Assembly: GCA_000697665.1 (NCBI GenBank) | Contig: KL197720.1 | Span: 1,115,987-1,179,986, forward strand | Reading direction: 5' to 3' | Origin: Jaapia argillacea MUCL 33604 | Taxonomy: Eukaryota > Basidiomycota > Agaricomycetes > Jaapiales > Jaapiaceae | DNA length: 64,000 nt | Part shown: positions 55,644 through 64,000 of the stretch, in pieces | How positions within the stretch are numbered: position 1 is the stretch's first letter | Layout: each line of letters opens with the position of its first letter | The notes under the pieces: model-generated | What the model saw: only the letters and a program-made list of their open reading frames with translations | Told to the model about the DNA's origin: nothing | Database searches by the model: none | Made by a program: the position numbers and the translations under genes

Positions 55644-57640
55644 CTACCATCCACCAGGCATGGGACCAATATGCCTCCCCGTCGGTCCCCTGATCGGCTG
55701 ACTCCGCTGCTGCTGAGCCTCCTCATGCAAAACAGCATTCAACTCCCTATCCAAATTCCTCGCCAACTCCTCATCCTCCTCCTCCTGCTTCAACCTCCTC
55801 TCCTCCTCCTCCCTAGCCAACCTCTTCGCCAACTCCTGCGCCTTCCTCTCATCTTCACGCGCCTGTTGGATTTGCGCTTGGATTTGGATCTGTGGGTGGC
55901 TGGGAGGTTTGGCGTCGTAGGTTTGATGTCTAGGTTTTGGAGTGGAGGCGTTGGATTCTGGACGAGGTGGGAGTGGTAGTGGGGTATGGTATCTTGCCTC
56001 CAAGTAAGGATCTGGGAGTTGTTGAGGAGGTGATGGGGGGAAAGCGCCTGGTGGTTGAGAGTAGGAAGGACCTGGTTGATGATGGTACGAAGATTGGTTA
56101 GGTGGGGGGTACGACTCTGTCCTCGTTGGTACAGGCACCGTCGGTACCGGGAACGAGAACCCAAAACTACTGCTTGTAGGAGGGGGCGGAGCCGGTGGTT
56201 GCGATTCACCAAAATGTGATGTTGGTGGAGGGTACGGCGATGCCATCGTATTTCTAGGATCGGGGTAACTTGTAACTGGTGGCTGAGCTGGTGGTTGCGA
56301 TTCACCAAAATGTGTTGCCGGCGGAGTGTAGGAATAGTTCACTGGTGATGCCATCGTATTTCTAGGATCGGGGTAACTGGTAGCAGGCGGCTGAGCCGGT
56401 GGCTGCGATTCAACAAAATGCGATGTCGGCGGAGGGTAGGAATAGTTCACCGGGGATGCCATCGTATTTCTAGGATCGGGGTAACTTGTAGCAGGCGGCT
56501 GAGCCGGTGGCTGTGATTCACTAAAATACGATGTCGGTGGAGGGTACGAGTAGTTCACTGGGGATGCCATCGTATTTCTAGGATCCGGGTAGCCCGGACA
56601 AGGATCGGGAGCCGCGGGGTAAGTGTTGGATACCAATGTTGGATGTATCCCTCCGGGTGGAGGTGAGGTGGGTGACGGGTACCGGGCGTGAATTGGATCC
56701 TCCGGTGGGACCGGACGCGAGGTCACCATGGTACCTGTAGAGGATTTTGGATTCCCAGGTCTTAGAATAGATGGGACTGGTCCGATAGGTTTAGGTACGG
56801 ATTCTTCTCGGATGGGAGGGGCGGGTGAACTACCCCTTGATGGTGGGTGTGAGGAATATCTGCCGTTTGGAGGGGCGAGGTGGGCGCCTTGAGTCGAGGC
56901 TGTGGGACGGGGCAGGGGTGTATTCGATTTGGGGGGTGTTTTGGGTGGGGTGTGAGGTTGGAGTTGGGCTGGGATAGAGGGAGGGGAGTAGGATTGTTGT
57001 TGTTGTTGGGCTCTGGGAGGGGTGTTGGGTTGGAGTTGGGCGGGGATCTTGGGGGGTGGTTGTTGGGTTTGGGGTTGTGAGGTAGGACGTGGGGGAGCCA
57101 AGGTTGGTTGGTTTGGCTGGTATTGGAGTTGTTGGGGACGTGAAAGTCGGTCCTTGGGTGCGAGTTTGGATGGACGTCGGACGGGTGGAGGTCCAGTTGC
57201 GTAATAAGTCATTTCGAGATAGAGATCTCCGCGTACACCACCACCAGGTTCTTCCAATGGCACCCAGTCTGATAAAATCACATCAGGATGGAGAATGGAG
57301 TCTAAACTGAGGATCACATACCGTCGAACTCTCCCGTCTGCAACGTCTCGGTGATATCAACGTTACCCGAACCAAGGAGGTTATCGTCCTTCCTCTCTTC
57401 CGCCGAAAAGCATTCGACATGGAGCGTCCTACTCTTCTCTCCTGTGTTCTTGAATATCTGAAGTCGGAGTTCTTGATCCCACTCTGGATGTTGGCCCCCT
57501 TTGACATCTACCTCTGTGCGTTTGGTTGTGCCCTCCAGAGAGATGGTGGCGTATACATCTTGTTTGTAGAAATGCTTGTCCCGCAGATTGCGAGCTTTGA
57601 GGACGACGACGACGAGAGTTCCAATCGGTTCTTTCGACAT
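55644..57640 (-). CDS. C2-domain protein with Pro-rich repeats (Inn1/Fic1-like)
   Basis: ATG at 57638-57640 (MSKEPIGTLVVVVLKARNL) opens an N-terminal C2 domain: KHFYKQDVYATISLEG, KRTEVDVKGGQHPEWDQELR, LHVECFSAEERKDDNLLGSG and, across an intron at about 57272-57323, DWVPLEEPGGGVRGDLYLEM. About 500 residues of Pro/Ser/Gln-rich sequence follow, including a four-copy 36-residue repeat, many PxxP motifs, and a terminal charged coiled coil (ARLAREEEERRLKQEEEDEEL-like) before RGPTGRHIGPMPGGW. The stop is TAG 55644-55646. The C2-plus-PxxP layout matches fungal ingression proteins Inn1/Fic1, which bridge membrane and SH3-containing cytokinesis factors such as Hof1/Cdc15 and Cyk3. That role here is inference. 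The frame upstream starts with TTG, so the ATG is preferred. Confidence 0.8.
56165..56592 (-). repeat. 108-bp tandem repeat in the C2-protein gene
   Basis: Plus-strand landmark GATGCCATCGTATTTCTAG recurs at 56239, 56347, 56455 and 56563, exactly 108 bp apart. Each unit encodes 36 residues (YPDPRNTMASPVNYSY and ESQPPAQPP in each). The most 3' copy, in gene order, lacks about five residues after MASP. Confidence 0.95.
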
Positions 57641-58035
57641 TCGGGGATGGAAGGTGGGACTTGACAACGAAAGACTGTTGTTGATGTACTTAAATAGAGA
57701 GCTGTGTCTTGGAGCCCCTTGACACTTGTTGGCGGTGTTTGGGCTATCGCAAAAGGCAGTGACGTCACGCAGTTAATGAGTGTCACCCTGTGACAATCCT
57801 ATTGAGCCCCACCTTCCTGTTTTGGAGAACAACAATGTCGAGATGTCAAATGTCATGTTGTCATGTTGCTATGCTAATCAACTGCTGCAGTGACAATGTT
57901 TCGACATTTTGTTCTTCTCCAATGTTGAGCTGGCTGCTGGACATGAATATCGCCCAATAATCCACCTTTGAGGCTCATCAAACTCCATACACTCGCTTTT
58001 TAAACCGAGGGCAGATATATTCCAGTGGTGCCACA
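57641..58035. promoter_or_regulatory. Bidirectional promoter region between C2 protein and GPI13
   Basis: 395 bp between divergent ATGs. It holds repeated TGTCA/TGACA words and an imperfect inverted repeat (57824-57842 against 57901-57920) around a 58-bp spacer. Confidence 0.5.
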
Positions 58036-61000
58036 ATGCTATCCAAAGGTTTCCTCCTGCTGCTCTGGGTATTCGGCCTGCACTTGGCGGGCATCTACCT
58101 CTTCACCCGCGGTTTCCTCCTTACCCGTCTCTCTCTGCTAAATACTTCCTCCTGCACTTCCTCTCCCTTTTCTTGCTCTCTCCCGCCCACCCACAATCGC
58201 GCCGTAGTCCTAATAATTGACGCACTACGCTTTGATTTCATCTCACCCGACCCTCCTTCACCACCAGACCCGTTCCACCATAACGTCCTCACTCTCCCTC
58301 GAGATTTGACCAAGCGGTTCCCGGAGCGGTCATGGTTGTTCAACGCACACGCCGACCCTCCTACGACGACGTTGCAAAGGATTAAAGGCCTGACGACTGG
58401 TTCGTTGCCCACCTTTGTGGACATGGGTTCGAACTTTGGCGGAGTAGAGATCACCGAGGACTCCCTCGTCAAACAATTGACGGCACACGGCAAGAAGGTG
58501 AGCCTTTCCTTACTTTTGTTAGGCTTGTGGCTTGTATTGATGATGTGGTGTAAGATAGCGTTCATGGGCGATGATACATGGACTACAGTCTTTCCCTCTT
58601 CCTTCCAACACAACCTAACATTCCCATACGACTCTTTCAACGTCGAAGACCTCCATACGGTCGATAACGGCGTCATCGAACATCTCTTCCCTACCCTGTC
58701 CTCCTCTTCATGGGACGTTATCATCGGTCATTTCTTAGGTGTAGACCATACAGGCCACCGCTTAGGTCCCTCCAACCCCACCATGAAATCCAAACTCCTC
58801 CAAATGAACGACGTCTTGACCAAAGTGGTAGAATCACTCGACGACGATACTTTGTTGGTTGTTCTAGGAGACCACGGGATGGATAGGAAGGGCGATCATG
58901 GAGGTGATGGTGAACTTGAGACTAGTTGTGCTGTTTGGGTTTATAGCAAAGGGGTGGATTTGAATGTTGGTAGGAAGAGGGAAGAAGGAGAGGTGTTGTC
59001 ACAGAAGAAGTTGTTCCCTGGGACGACCGAACCACATCGATCAATCCAACAAATCGACTTGGTACCAACCCTTTCCCTCTTGCTAGGGTTACCAATCCCG
59101 TTCAACAACCTAGGAACTATAATCCCAGAACTATTCTCCCGACCTTCTTCCTCGTCATCAGGCGAGCTCGAATACGCACGAGCATTGCAAATCAATGCGG
59201 AGCAGATCAAGACTTATTTGGATACGTACCGTGCTAGTTCCAGTGGTAGCGATTTGGATGGGGTTTGGGACGAGGTGGTTCGTAGGTGGGATGATGTCGT
59301 TAGTCGTGAGAGGAAGGATGGTGTTGAATCGTTGGCGACGTTTACGAGGTTTGCGTTGGAGGAATGTCGGGCTCTGTGGGCTCAGTTCAACATCATCAAG
59401 ATGGGTTTGGGCTTGGCATTGATTTTGCTGGGTCTTTTGGGGAGCTGGGGGTTATACGTGAGGCTTGGGGTGGAGAAGGAGAAGGGAGATCTGAAGGAGA
59501 AGGCCGAGCATTGGGATTGGGAATTCTGGGTTGGGGATGTATTGAAAGTTTGCTTGAAAGGTGCTGGGCTAGGTGTTGTGGCCGGTCTATTGGTATACCT
59601 TGTGTTAGTGGTCATAACCAAGGTTATGGATGGCAAAACAATGGACGCATTCGATTTCATCATATTCTTCACCCCATTCTCGTCATCCCTCTCCATCCTC
59701 TGGACCTACCCACCTCCCATCCCCACTCGCACATCTCTGACCCTTACAACCGTCCTCACCTCAACCCTCGCCATCCTCCCTCTCATCCTCCACACCCTCT
59801 CCTTCTTCTCAAACTCCTTCACGGTATGGGAAGACCATATCGTGCTCTTCCTACTCATATCCACAATCGTACCCTCCCTGTTAACCGGCTTGCGCGCACC
59901 CACTTCGCGTCTCCGAACCCGTATCATCGGCTTTTCCCTCCTCTTCGCATTATGCGTGCGGTTAATGGCGATCAGTACTGTATGCAGGGAAGAACAGCAA
60001 CCTTTTTGCCACGTTACATTCTTCGCTTCTTCATCCCTACCCTCCCCACCCCCACTCATCCTACTCTTATGCATACCGACGTCACTCGTTCTTCCATGGG
60101 TGATGAAAAAGGCATTTTTAGGCACGTCGAAATCGGATAGAGGGGTTGCGGGGTTGGTATTGCCATACCTCTTGAGTGGAGTTTTGTTAGCGGGGAATGG
60201 GTATTGGGTGTTGGAGTATTTGGAATCTGGCGAAGTTTTTGGATCGGGGTGGGAGGAGGTTTTGAGGAGTGCGAGGACTTTGGTTGCGAGGTGTGCGATA
60301 GGTGGGTTGGTGGCGGGAGGCTTTGGAATGTGGTGGCTCGTCCCTACTTGTTTACAGATCGAAACTTCCACCACCACCCCAGGTTCGACGGCGAACGGAG
60401 CGACACCGGAGAACAAGCAAGTCACGGTTTTGGGATTCGGGAACGCGTTCGGCTCGCCTTATTTCATCTTTTGGACTTTGTGGTTTGGGTTGGTGTTTGT
60501 GGTGACGCAGTTGACTGGTCAGGTCGTCTTGGCTTTGGCTGCTCTTGCTTTGTTGTCGTATTTGGAGGTGGTGGATGGGGTGAGGGATGTGAGGAACATT
60601 GAGGAAGCGGTTAGTTCTGCTACGCCTTCTTCTTTGTTAGAGGGAGGGGTGAGTGGTTCTGGGACGAACAGGATTAGATTCTCGGAAGTGGTGCCACTGG
60701 CGCTACTTGCGATCCATACATTCCATACGACAGGCCATCAACATACAATCCCCTCCATCCAATGGAAAACTGCATTTATCCTAACATCAACACTAACATA
60801 CCCCCTCTCACCCCTCCTCGTGATGCTCAACTCATTCGGACCCATCTTCCTCATGCCTCTCTCCCTACCTCTCCTGGCACTCTGGAATTTCGCACCCTTA
60901 CCCCACCCCTCCTCATCTTCACTCGCGCGCAAGGAGAGTGTGAGAGCGAGTTTGGGTGTGATGTTGTATTTTGGGGTTTGTTTGGTGGGAAGTGCGGGGG

Positions 61001-61173
61001 GTGTTGCTTGGTTGAGGAGACATTTGATGGTTTGGAAGATTTTTGCGCCGAGGTTTATGAGTGCTGCTGCTGGGCTTGTTGTTGTGGATTTGGGGGTATT
61101 GGTGGGATATGGTGTTGGTGTTGGGAGGGTTGTTGGGAGAGTTGGGGAGATGTTTGATGGGTGGAGGGGTTGA
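58036..61173 (+). CDS. GPI13: GPI ethanolamine phosphate transferase 3 (PIG-O)
   Basis: ER multi-pass enzyme adding phosphoethanolamine to the third mannose of the GPI anchor precursor, the group later linked to proteins. The N-terminal anchor (GFLLLLWVFGLHLAGIYLF) is followed by the alkaline-phosphatase-like lumenal domain: VVLIIDALRFDF (metal Asp), LTTGSLPTFVDMGSNFGG (nucleophile Thr), AFMGDDTWTTVF, VIIGHFLGVDHTGHRLGPSN, LLVVLGDHGMDRKGDHGG, and SIQQIDLVPTLSLLLGLPIP with NNLGTIIPELF. From residue ~440 to the end there are many hydrophobic helices, about a dozen. The 1045-codon frame contains one intron of 57 nt at 58498-58554 that is in frame and stop-free; spliced, the protein is ~1026 residues, near the family norm. 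It ends DGWRG, stop 61171-61173. Confidence 0.95.
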   Translation: MLSKGFLLLLWVFGLHLAGIYLFTRGFLLTRLSLLNTSSCTSSPFSCSLPPTHNRAVVLIIDALRFDFISPDPPSPPDPFHHNVLTLPRDLTKRFPERSWLFNAHADPPTTTLQRIKGLTTGSLPTFVDMGSNFGGVEITEDSLVKQLTAHGKKVSLSLLLLGLWLVLMMWCKIAFMGDDTWTTVFPSSFQHNLTFPYDSFNVEDLHTVDNGVIEHLFPTLSSSSWDVIIGHFLGVDHTGHRLGPSNPTMKSKLLQMNDVLTKVVESLDDDTLLVVLGDHGMDRKGDHGGDGELETSCAVWVYSKGVDLNVGRKREEGEVLSQKKLFPGTTEPHRSIQQIDLVPTLSLLLGLPIPFNNLGTIIPELFSRPSSSSSGELEYARALQINAEQIKTYLDTYRASSSGSDLDGVWDEVVRRWDDVVSRERKDGVESLATFTRFALEECRALWAQFNIIKMGLGLALILLGLLGSWGLYVRLGVEKEKGDLKEKAEHWDWEFWVGDVLKVCLKGAGLGVVAGLLVYLVLVVITKVMDGKTMDAFDFIIFFTPFSSSLSILWTYPPPIPTRTSLTLTTVLTSTLAILPLILHTLSFFSNSFTVWEDHIVLFLLISTIVPSLLTGLRAPTSRLRTRIIGFSLLFALCVRLMAISTVCREEQQPFCHVTFFASSSLPSPPPLILLLCIPTSLVLPWVMKKAFLGTSKSDRGVAGLVLPYLLSGVLLAGNGYWVLEYLESGEVFGSGWEEVLRSARTLVARCAIGGLVAGGFGMWWLVPTCLQIETSTTTPGSTANGATPENKQVTVLGFGNAFGSPYFIFWTLWFGLVFVVTQLTGQVVLALAALALLSYLEVVDGVRDVRNIEEAVSSATPSSLLEGGVSGSGTNRIRFSEVVPLALLAIHTFHTTGHQHTIPSIQWKTAFILTSTLTYPLSPLLVMLNSFGPIFLMPLSLPLLALWNFAPLPHPSSSSLARKESVRASLGVMLYFGVCLVGSAGGVAWLRRHLMVWKIFAPRFMSAAAGLVVVDLGVLVGYGVGVGRVVGRVGEMFDGWRG
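58498..58554 (+). other. In-frame, stop-free 57-nt intron in GPI13
   Basis: Donor AAGAAG|GTGAGC and acceptor GTGTAAG|ATA. Removal joins TAHGKK to IAFMGDDTW, the conserved join. Retention would add 19 codons of hydrophobic sequence without a stop. Confidence 0.75.
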
Positions 61174-61763
61174 GGAATGCTTTGGTTTATTTAATTGGGT
61201 GTGTTTGCTTTCTTGATGCTTGAATTGGTCATGGGTCTTATTGAATCGTAGGAGTTGAAGGTTCGCGGTCGACATATCCATATACATCCTTAATGTCTCT
61301 TAAGGTTAGCTGCCCTACCTGAAGCTCTCGCCTTGCGATAGCCGATCTGGAGAGGCCAACCTGGGGCTTTGGAAACCCTCGAATCGGCGATATCTCAGGC
61401 GCCGTGAACAGATTATATCGAGCCACTGCCTTCAGACCTCCATCTTCTATTTACCTTTCGTGCTTTTGGTGGAAGTCTGGCTCAGTTGACCTTGACTTCT
61501 ATCCCTTGTATTGACTGAATCCCGTGCAAGGAGCGTCGTCAACACCTTTGCCTCAGTAATTATCTGTCCTATTTCCTCAGTGGGAAACGAACACTTGTCT
61601 CTTGGGTGTTGAATGGCCATGTTATTGTGAGGATTTCATGGCGTCTTGACTATGTTTTCGAAGCCTGACGGGGAGAACGATCAAATTCGGCCAAAGCACA
61701 GCCACACAACCTTCTCTCGATCAGCCACCACGTCTGCCTGCTGCGAAAGCGTTGCAGTCCAAC
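61174..61763. other. Intergenic, no gene seen
   Basis: About 590 bp between GPI13 and the metallophosphatase, both plus strand. No conserved frame. Confidence 0.5.
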
Positions 61764-63351
61764 ATGCCACGACTACGTTATTTTCTTGCATTCTCCCCTG
61801 CAGTAATCGCAATATGTCTTGCAGCTTACATCCGTCAACCACAATTCCCCCGTCTCTCCCAAATTCCCTTCACATTCCAACACTCACAAGCTTCTCCCAG
61901 CTCGGATCAACAAACCTTGAACTTGGATTCGATACTCGAAGAATACGAGCTTGACTACTCGAACCAGTTCTCGCGAAAGATTGCAGCTTGTGGGGATCTT
62001 CATGGAGATATGGAAAACTCCCTGAAGGTGTTGCAATTGGCGAAGGTTGTGGATGAAGCGGGTGATTGGAGTGGTGAGGTGGACTTTTTCGTCCAAACTG
62101 GAGATATAATCGACCGGTAAGTCTACTCTACCGGACGAAAGTGGTTTTGACCTTTGAAAATGTGCGTTTGCAGGGGAGACGACACGATTCAATTGTTCAG
62201 CTGGATGGAGGAACTGAGGATCCAAGCTGCGAGCATGGGCGGCACACTCGTGTCCAATCTGGGTAACCATGAATGGATGAATGCTATCGGTGCCTCTTCA
62301 TCCCATTGCTTCCCTATCTCAATACTAATTCCACCCGGTCTCTAGGCGACTGGCGGTGAGTAGACCTTCTCGTGCGCGACTTCGTGACTCAAACTTCCAC
62401 TCCCTTCCCTTTGCAGCTATGTTTACGAAAGTGAAATTGACACCTTTGGCTCCGTCCCTGCTCGCCAGAAGATGCTAACAACAGGCCAAATCGGTCGGGC
62501 CTGGCTAGCGAACTACACTACAACTACTCGCCTCCCGCTTCATCCCTCCCTCGGACCTCCAAATACAGACTACCCTCCTCCCTCTCCACCCAATCCCCCT
62601 CCCCCCGACTCCAACTTCAGCTTCTTACTCTCCTCCCCGCTCTCACACGCAGCCTTCTCATTCGTCCACGGCGGCCTCGCACCTACCTACCCCGACCTAT
62701 CTCCCTTCCCATCTGCCATCAACACCCTCTCTTCATCCCTCCTCCGTAAACTCCAAGCTCGTCATCCATTTCCACCACCCCACCCCCCATACCCATACCC
62801 TGGGCTACCGGCTAGTGCGAGCGAAGCTGAGAGGAGGCTCTATGGGAACGACGGGCCTCTTTGGTATAGGGGGTGGGCGTTGGATGGGGAGAGAAGCGTT
62901 TGTGCAGAGGTTGATGAGGTGTTGGAAAAGACGGGGACGAGGCGGATGGTTATGGGACATACACCTGATTTTGAGGTTGGACTGTTACTTCTTTGTCACT
63001 GAAATTGGTTATTGATTTGGTTTTGGTTTGTTAGGGTATTGTGTCAAGATGTGATGGGAAGATCTTGATCATTGATACTGGTACGTCCCCTCCTATCATT
63101 CCGGCCTCGCCTCTAACAACTAACGGCGTTGGTATTGTTGCCTGTATCACATAGGGATCTCACACGCATATGGCGGTGTCCTCTCAGCCCTCTCCATCGA
63201 ATACACCCTGACTCCGGCCAAGGCGAAGGATGGCGTCCTCAGCTCTAAGAATCCAGTGACGCATATATGGGTCGAGAATGAAGTCATCAAGGCGCTGTAC
63301 CTCGATAGAGAGGAGGTCCTCGTTGATGAGAGTCGGGCGTTCGTTTGGTGA
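61764..63351 (+). CDS. Calcineurin-like metallophosphatase (Shewanella-like, SLP type)
   Basis: Ser/Thr-phosphatase-like metalloenzyme with an N-terminal signal-anchor (YFLAFSPAVIAICLAAYI), so it probably works in the secretory pathway or outside. The metal-binding motifs occur in order: ACGDLHGDMEN, FFVQTGDIIDRGDDTI (across an intron), VSNLGNHEWMNAIGDWRYVY, FSFVHGGLAPTYP, MVMGHTPDF and IIDTGISHAYGG. These fit the SLP group of PPP-like phosphatases. A Pro-rich insertion (DYPPPSPPNPPPPDSN) lies between the GNHE and HGG motifs, and another Pro/His stretch follows HGG. GDWR is assembled over a 10-nt exon at 62346-62355. The ATG at 61764 precedes the anchor; the frame upstream has no ATG. It ends VDESRAFVW with TGA at 63349-63351. 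Substrate unknown. Confidence 0.9.
62346..62355 (+). other. 10-nt microexon in the metallophosphatase gene
   Basis: GCGACTGGCG between CTCTAG and a GTGAGT donor. It contributes GDWR of the conserved NAIGDWRYVY block and links phases 1 and 2 correctly. Confidence 0.75.
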
Positions 63352-63758
63352 CGATGACTGCTTGTATTCAGCGTCGTGGTTGACCCGCTTAGTGCTGTTG
63401 GAGCAGCTTTGGGAGATGCGCTGTACTCTGTCAAAATCTATCCTGCGAGCCGAGATTTGTATTCTAGGATTATAGATGTGAGGGAACATTGACATGCCGT
63501 CCACGATGGCCTTTGTACGACATCATATTTGATCAGATTGATTTAAATAAACCTCTCTGTTTTGGACTCGAGCTCACCCTCGACCTGTCAAGCCAGCACC
63601 AAAAGCTTCTGTTCACAACCGGATGCATAAACGAGCGTACAATTTTTCGCCAATACGTCCGTGGTGTTCGAGATAACTGCAACACAGGTCCGTGTCATAT
63701 ATTGGAAGGCGCAAATATCCGTTCACATCCCTCATATTACTCCCAACAGGGCGTCTTC
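63352..63758. other. Convergent intergenic spacer
   Basis: About 400 bp between the metallophosphatase stop and the stop of the minus-strand gene at the window edge. No gene seen. Confidence 0.5.
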
Positions 63759-64000
63759 TCAAGGGGCGGAATCTGTGTAAGATTTCTCATAGCCCTCGTC
63801 GTCAAGAATCCCTGGACCAGCCCTGGATACGTTGGGTAGCGGTTTGTAACCCACATTCTTGCTACCCCTAGCGACGAGCGCAAACAGGACGAGAAGGAGC
63901 ACAATCACCCCGACGAGCAAGCCGATGATGATGTATGAATTTCTGAGCAGGTCCGAGTCGCTGCTCTCAGGAGATGCTGGCGAAGGGATAACGTCATCTT
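63759..64000 (-). CDS. C-terminal end of a single-pass membrane protein (partial)
   Basis: Minus-strand frame entering from the right edge: a Ser/Pro/Asp-rich stretch (PSPASPESSDSD), then a strong transmembrane helix (YIIIGLLVGVIVLLLVLFAL) and a basic-to-mixed cytoplasmic tail (VARGSKNVGYKPLPN ... KSYTDSAP), stop 63759-63761. Membrane-anchored A1 aspartic peptidases of basidiomycetes end in a similar layout, with a helix followed by a short tail carrying Y-x-P-x near the end, but the catalytic part is outside the window, so the family is a guess. At least 80 residues are present and no intron is needed. Confidence 0.6.
   Translation of the reverse strand, partial: DDVIPSPASPESSDSDLLRNSYIIIGLLVGVIVLLLVLFALVARGSKNVGYKPLPNVSRAGPGILDDEGYEKSYTDSAP

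Noticed and set aside
59364-60425. Long open frames on both strands inside GPI13 (59364-60140 plus, 59706-60425 minus)
   Set aside because: They overlap well-conserved GPI13 coding sequence in other frames and have the skewed composition of shadow frames.
1-64000. Transposons, virus-like elements, CRISPR arrays and rRNA
   Set aside because: No transposase, reverse transcriptase, capsid or envelope-like sequence, long terminal repeats, spaced repeat array or rRNA core was seen on either strand by eye.

Overview
The window reads as gene-dense nuclear DNA of a filamentous basidiomycete, probably Agaricomycotina. The evidence is that nearly every gene is cut by many 45-80 nt GT-AG introns, intergenic gaps are short, and the recognisable proteins have a fungal flavour: Zn2Cys6 regulator, YOR1-type ABCC pump, Tps1, an enlarged basidiomycete-type G-alpha, and a PrtT-like regulator. 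I see no rRNA, tRNA, CRISPR array, transposon or virus-like element. Gene models were spliced by eye, so individual exon edges may be off.

Left part (1-23 kb): an unrecognised Ser-rich protein, an FAD-dependent monooxygenase, a DUF2235 alpha/beta hydrolase, a very intron-rich ABCC exporter, a Zn2Cys6 transcription factor, and two paralogous NmrA-like NAD(P)-binding proteins lying tail to tail. Oxidase, hydrolase, exporter, regulator and two oxidoreductases side by side look like a small detoxification or specialised-metabolism neighbourhood, but there is no backbone synthase.

Middle (24-41 kb): two single-pass membrane proteins (one with a cytoplasmic SH3 domain), then ASTRA subunit Asa1, an atypical G-alpha, a PPIL3/Cyp10-type cyclophilin and an F-box protein. 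Three minus-strand housekeeping or regulatory genes follow: F-actin capping protein beta, the tRNA ac4C factor Tan1, and a bHLH factor. A gene-poor gap of about 4.3 kb (41.2-45.5 kb) comes next.

Right part (45-64 kb): a diphosphoinositol-phosphate type Nudix hydrolase, a ZIP (KE4/YKE4) zinc transporter divergent from an HD-domain hydrolase, RFC5, trehalose-6-phosphate synthase, an Inn1/Fic1-like C2 protein with 36-residue repeats, GPI13/PIG-O, a Shewanella-like (SLP) metallophosphatase, and the 3' end of a membrane protein cut by the window edge.

The most interesting observations concern gene architecture: apparent GC-AG introns, one of which is GT-AG in the neighbouring paralog; 10-nt microexons in three genes; a first exon that is only the ATG; an in-frame 57-nt intron; and a G-alpha whose catalytic switch-II glutamine is alanine. 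I found no convincing new multi-gene system.
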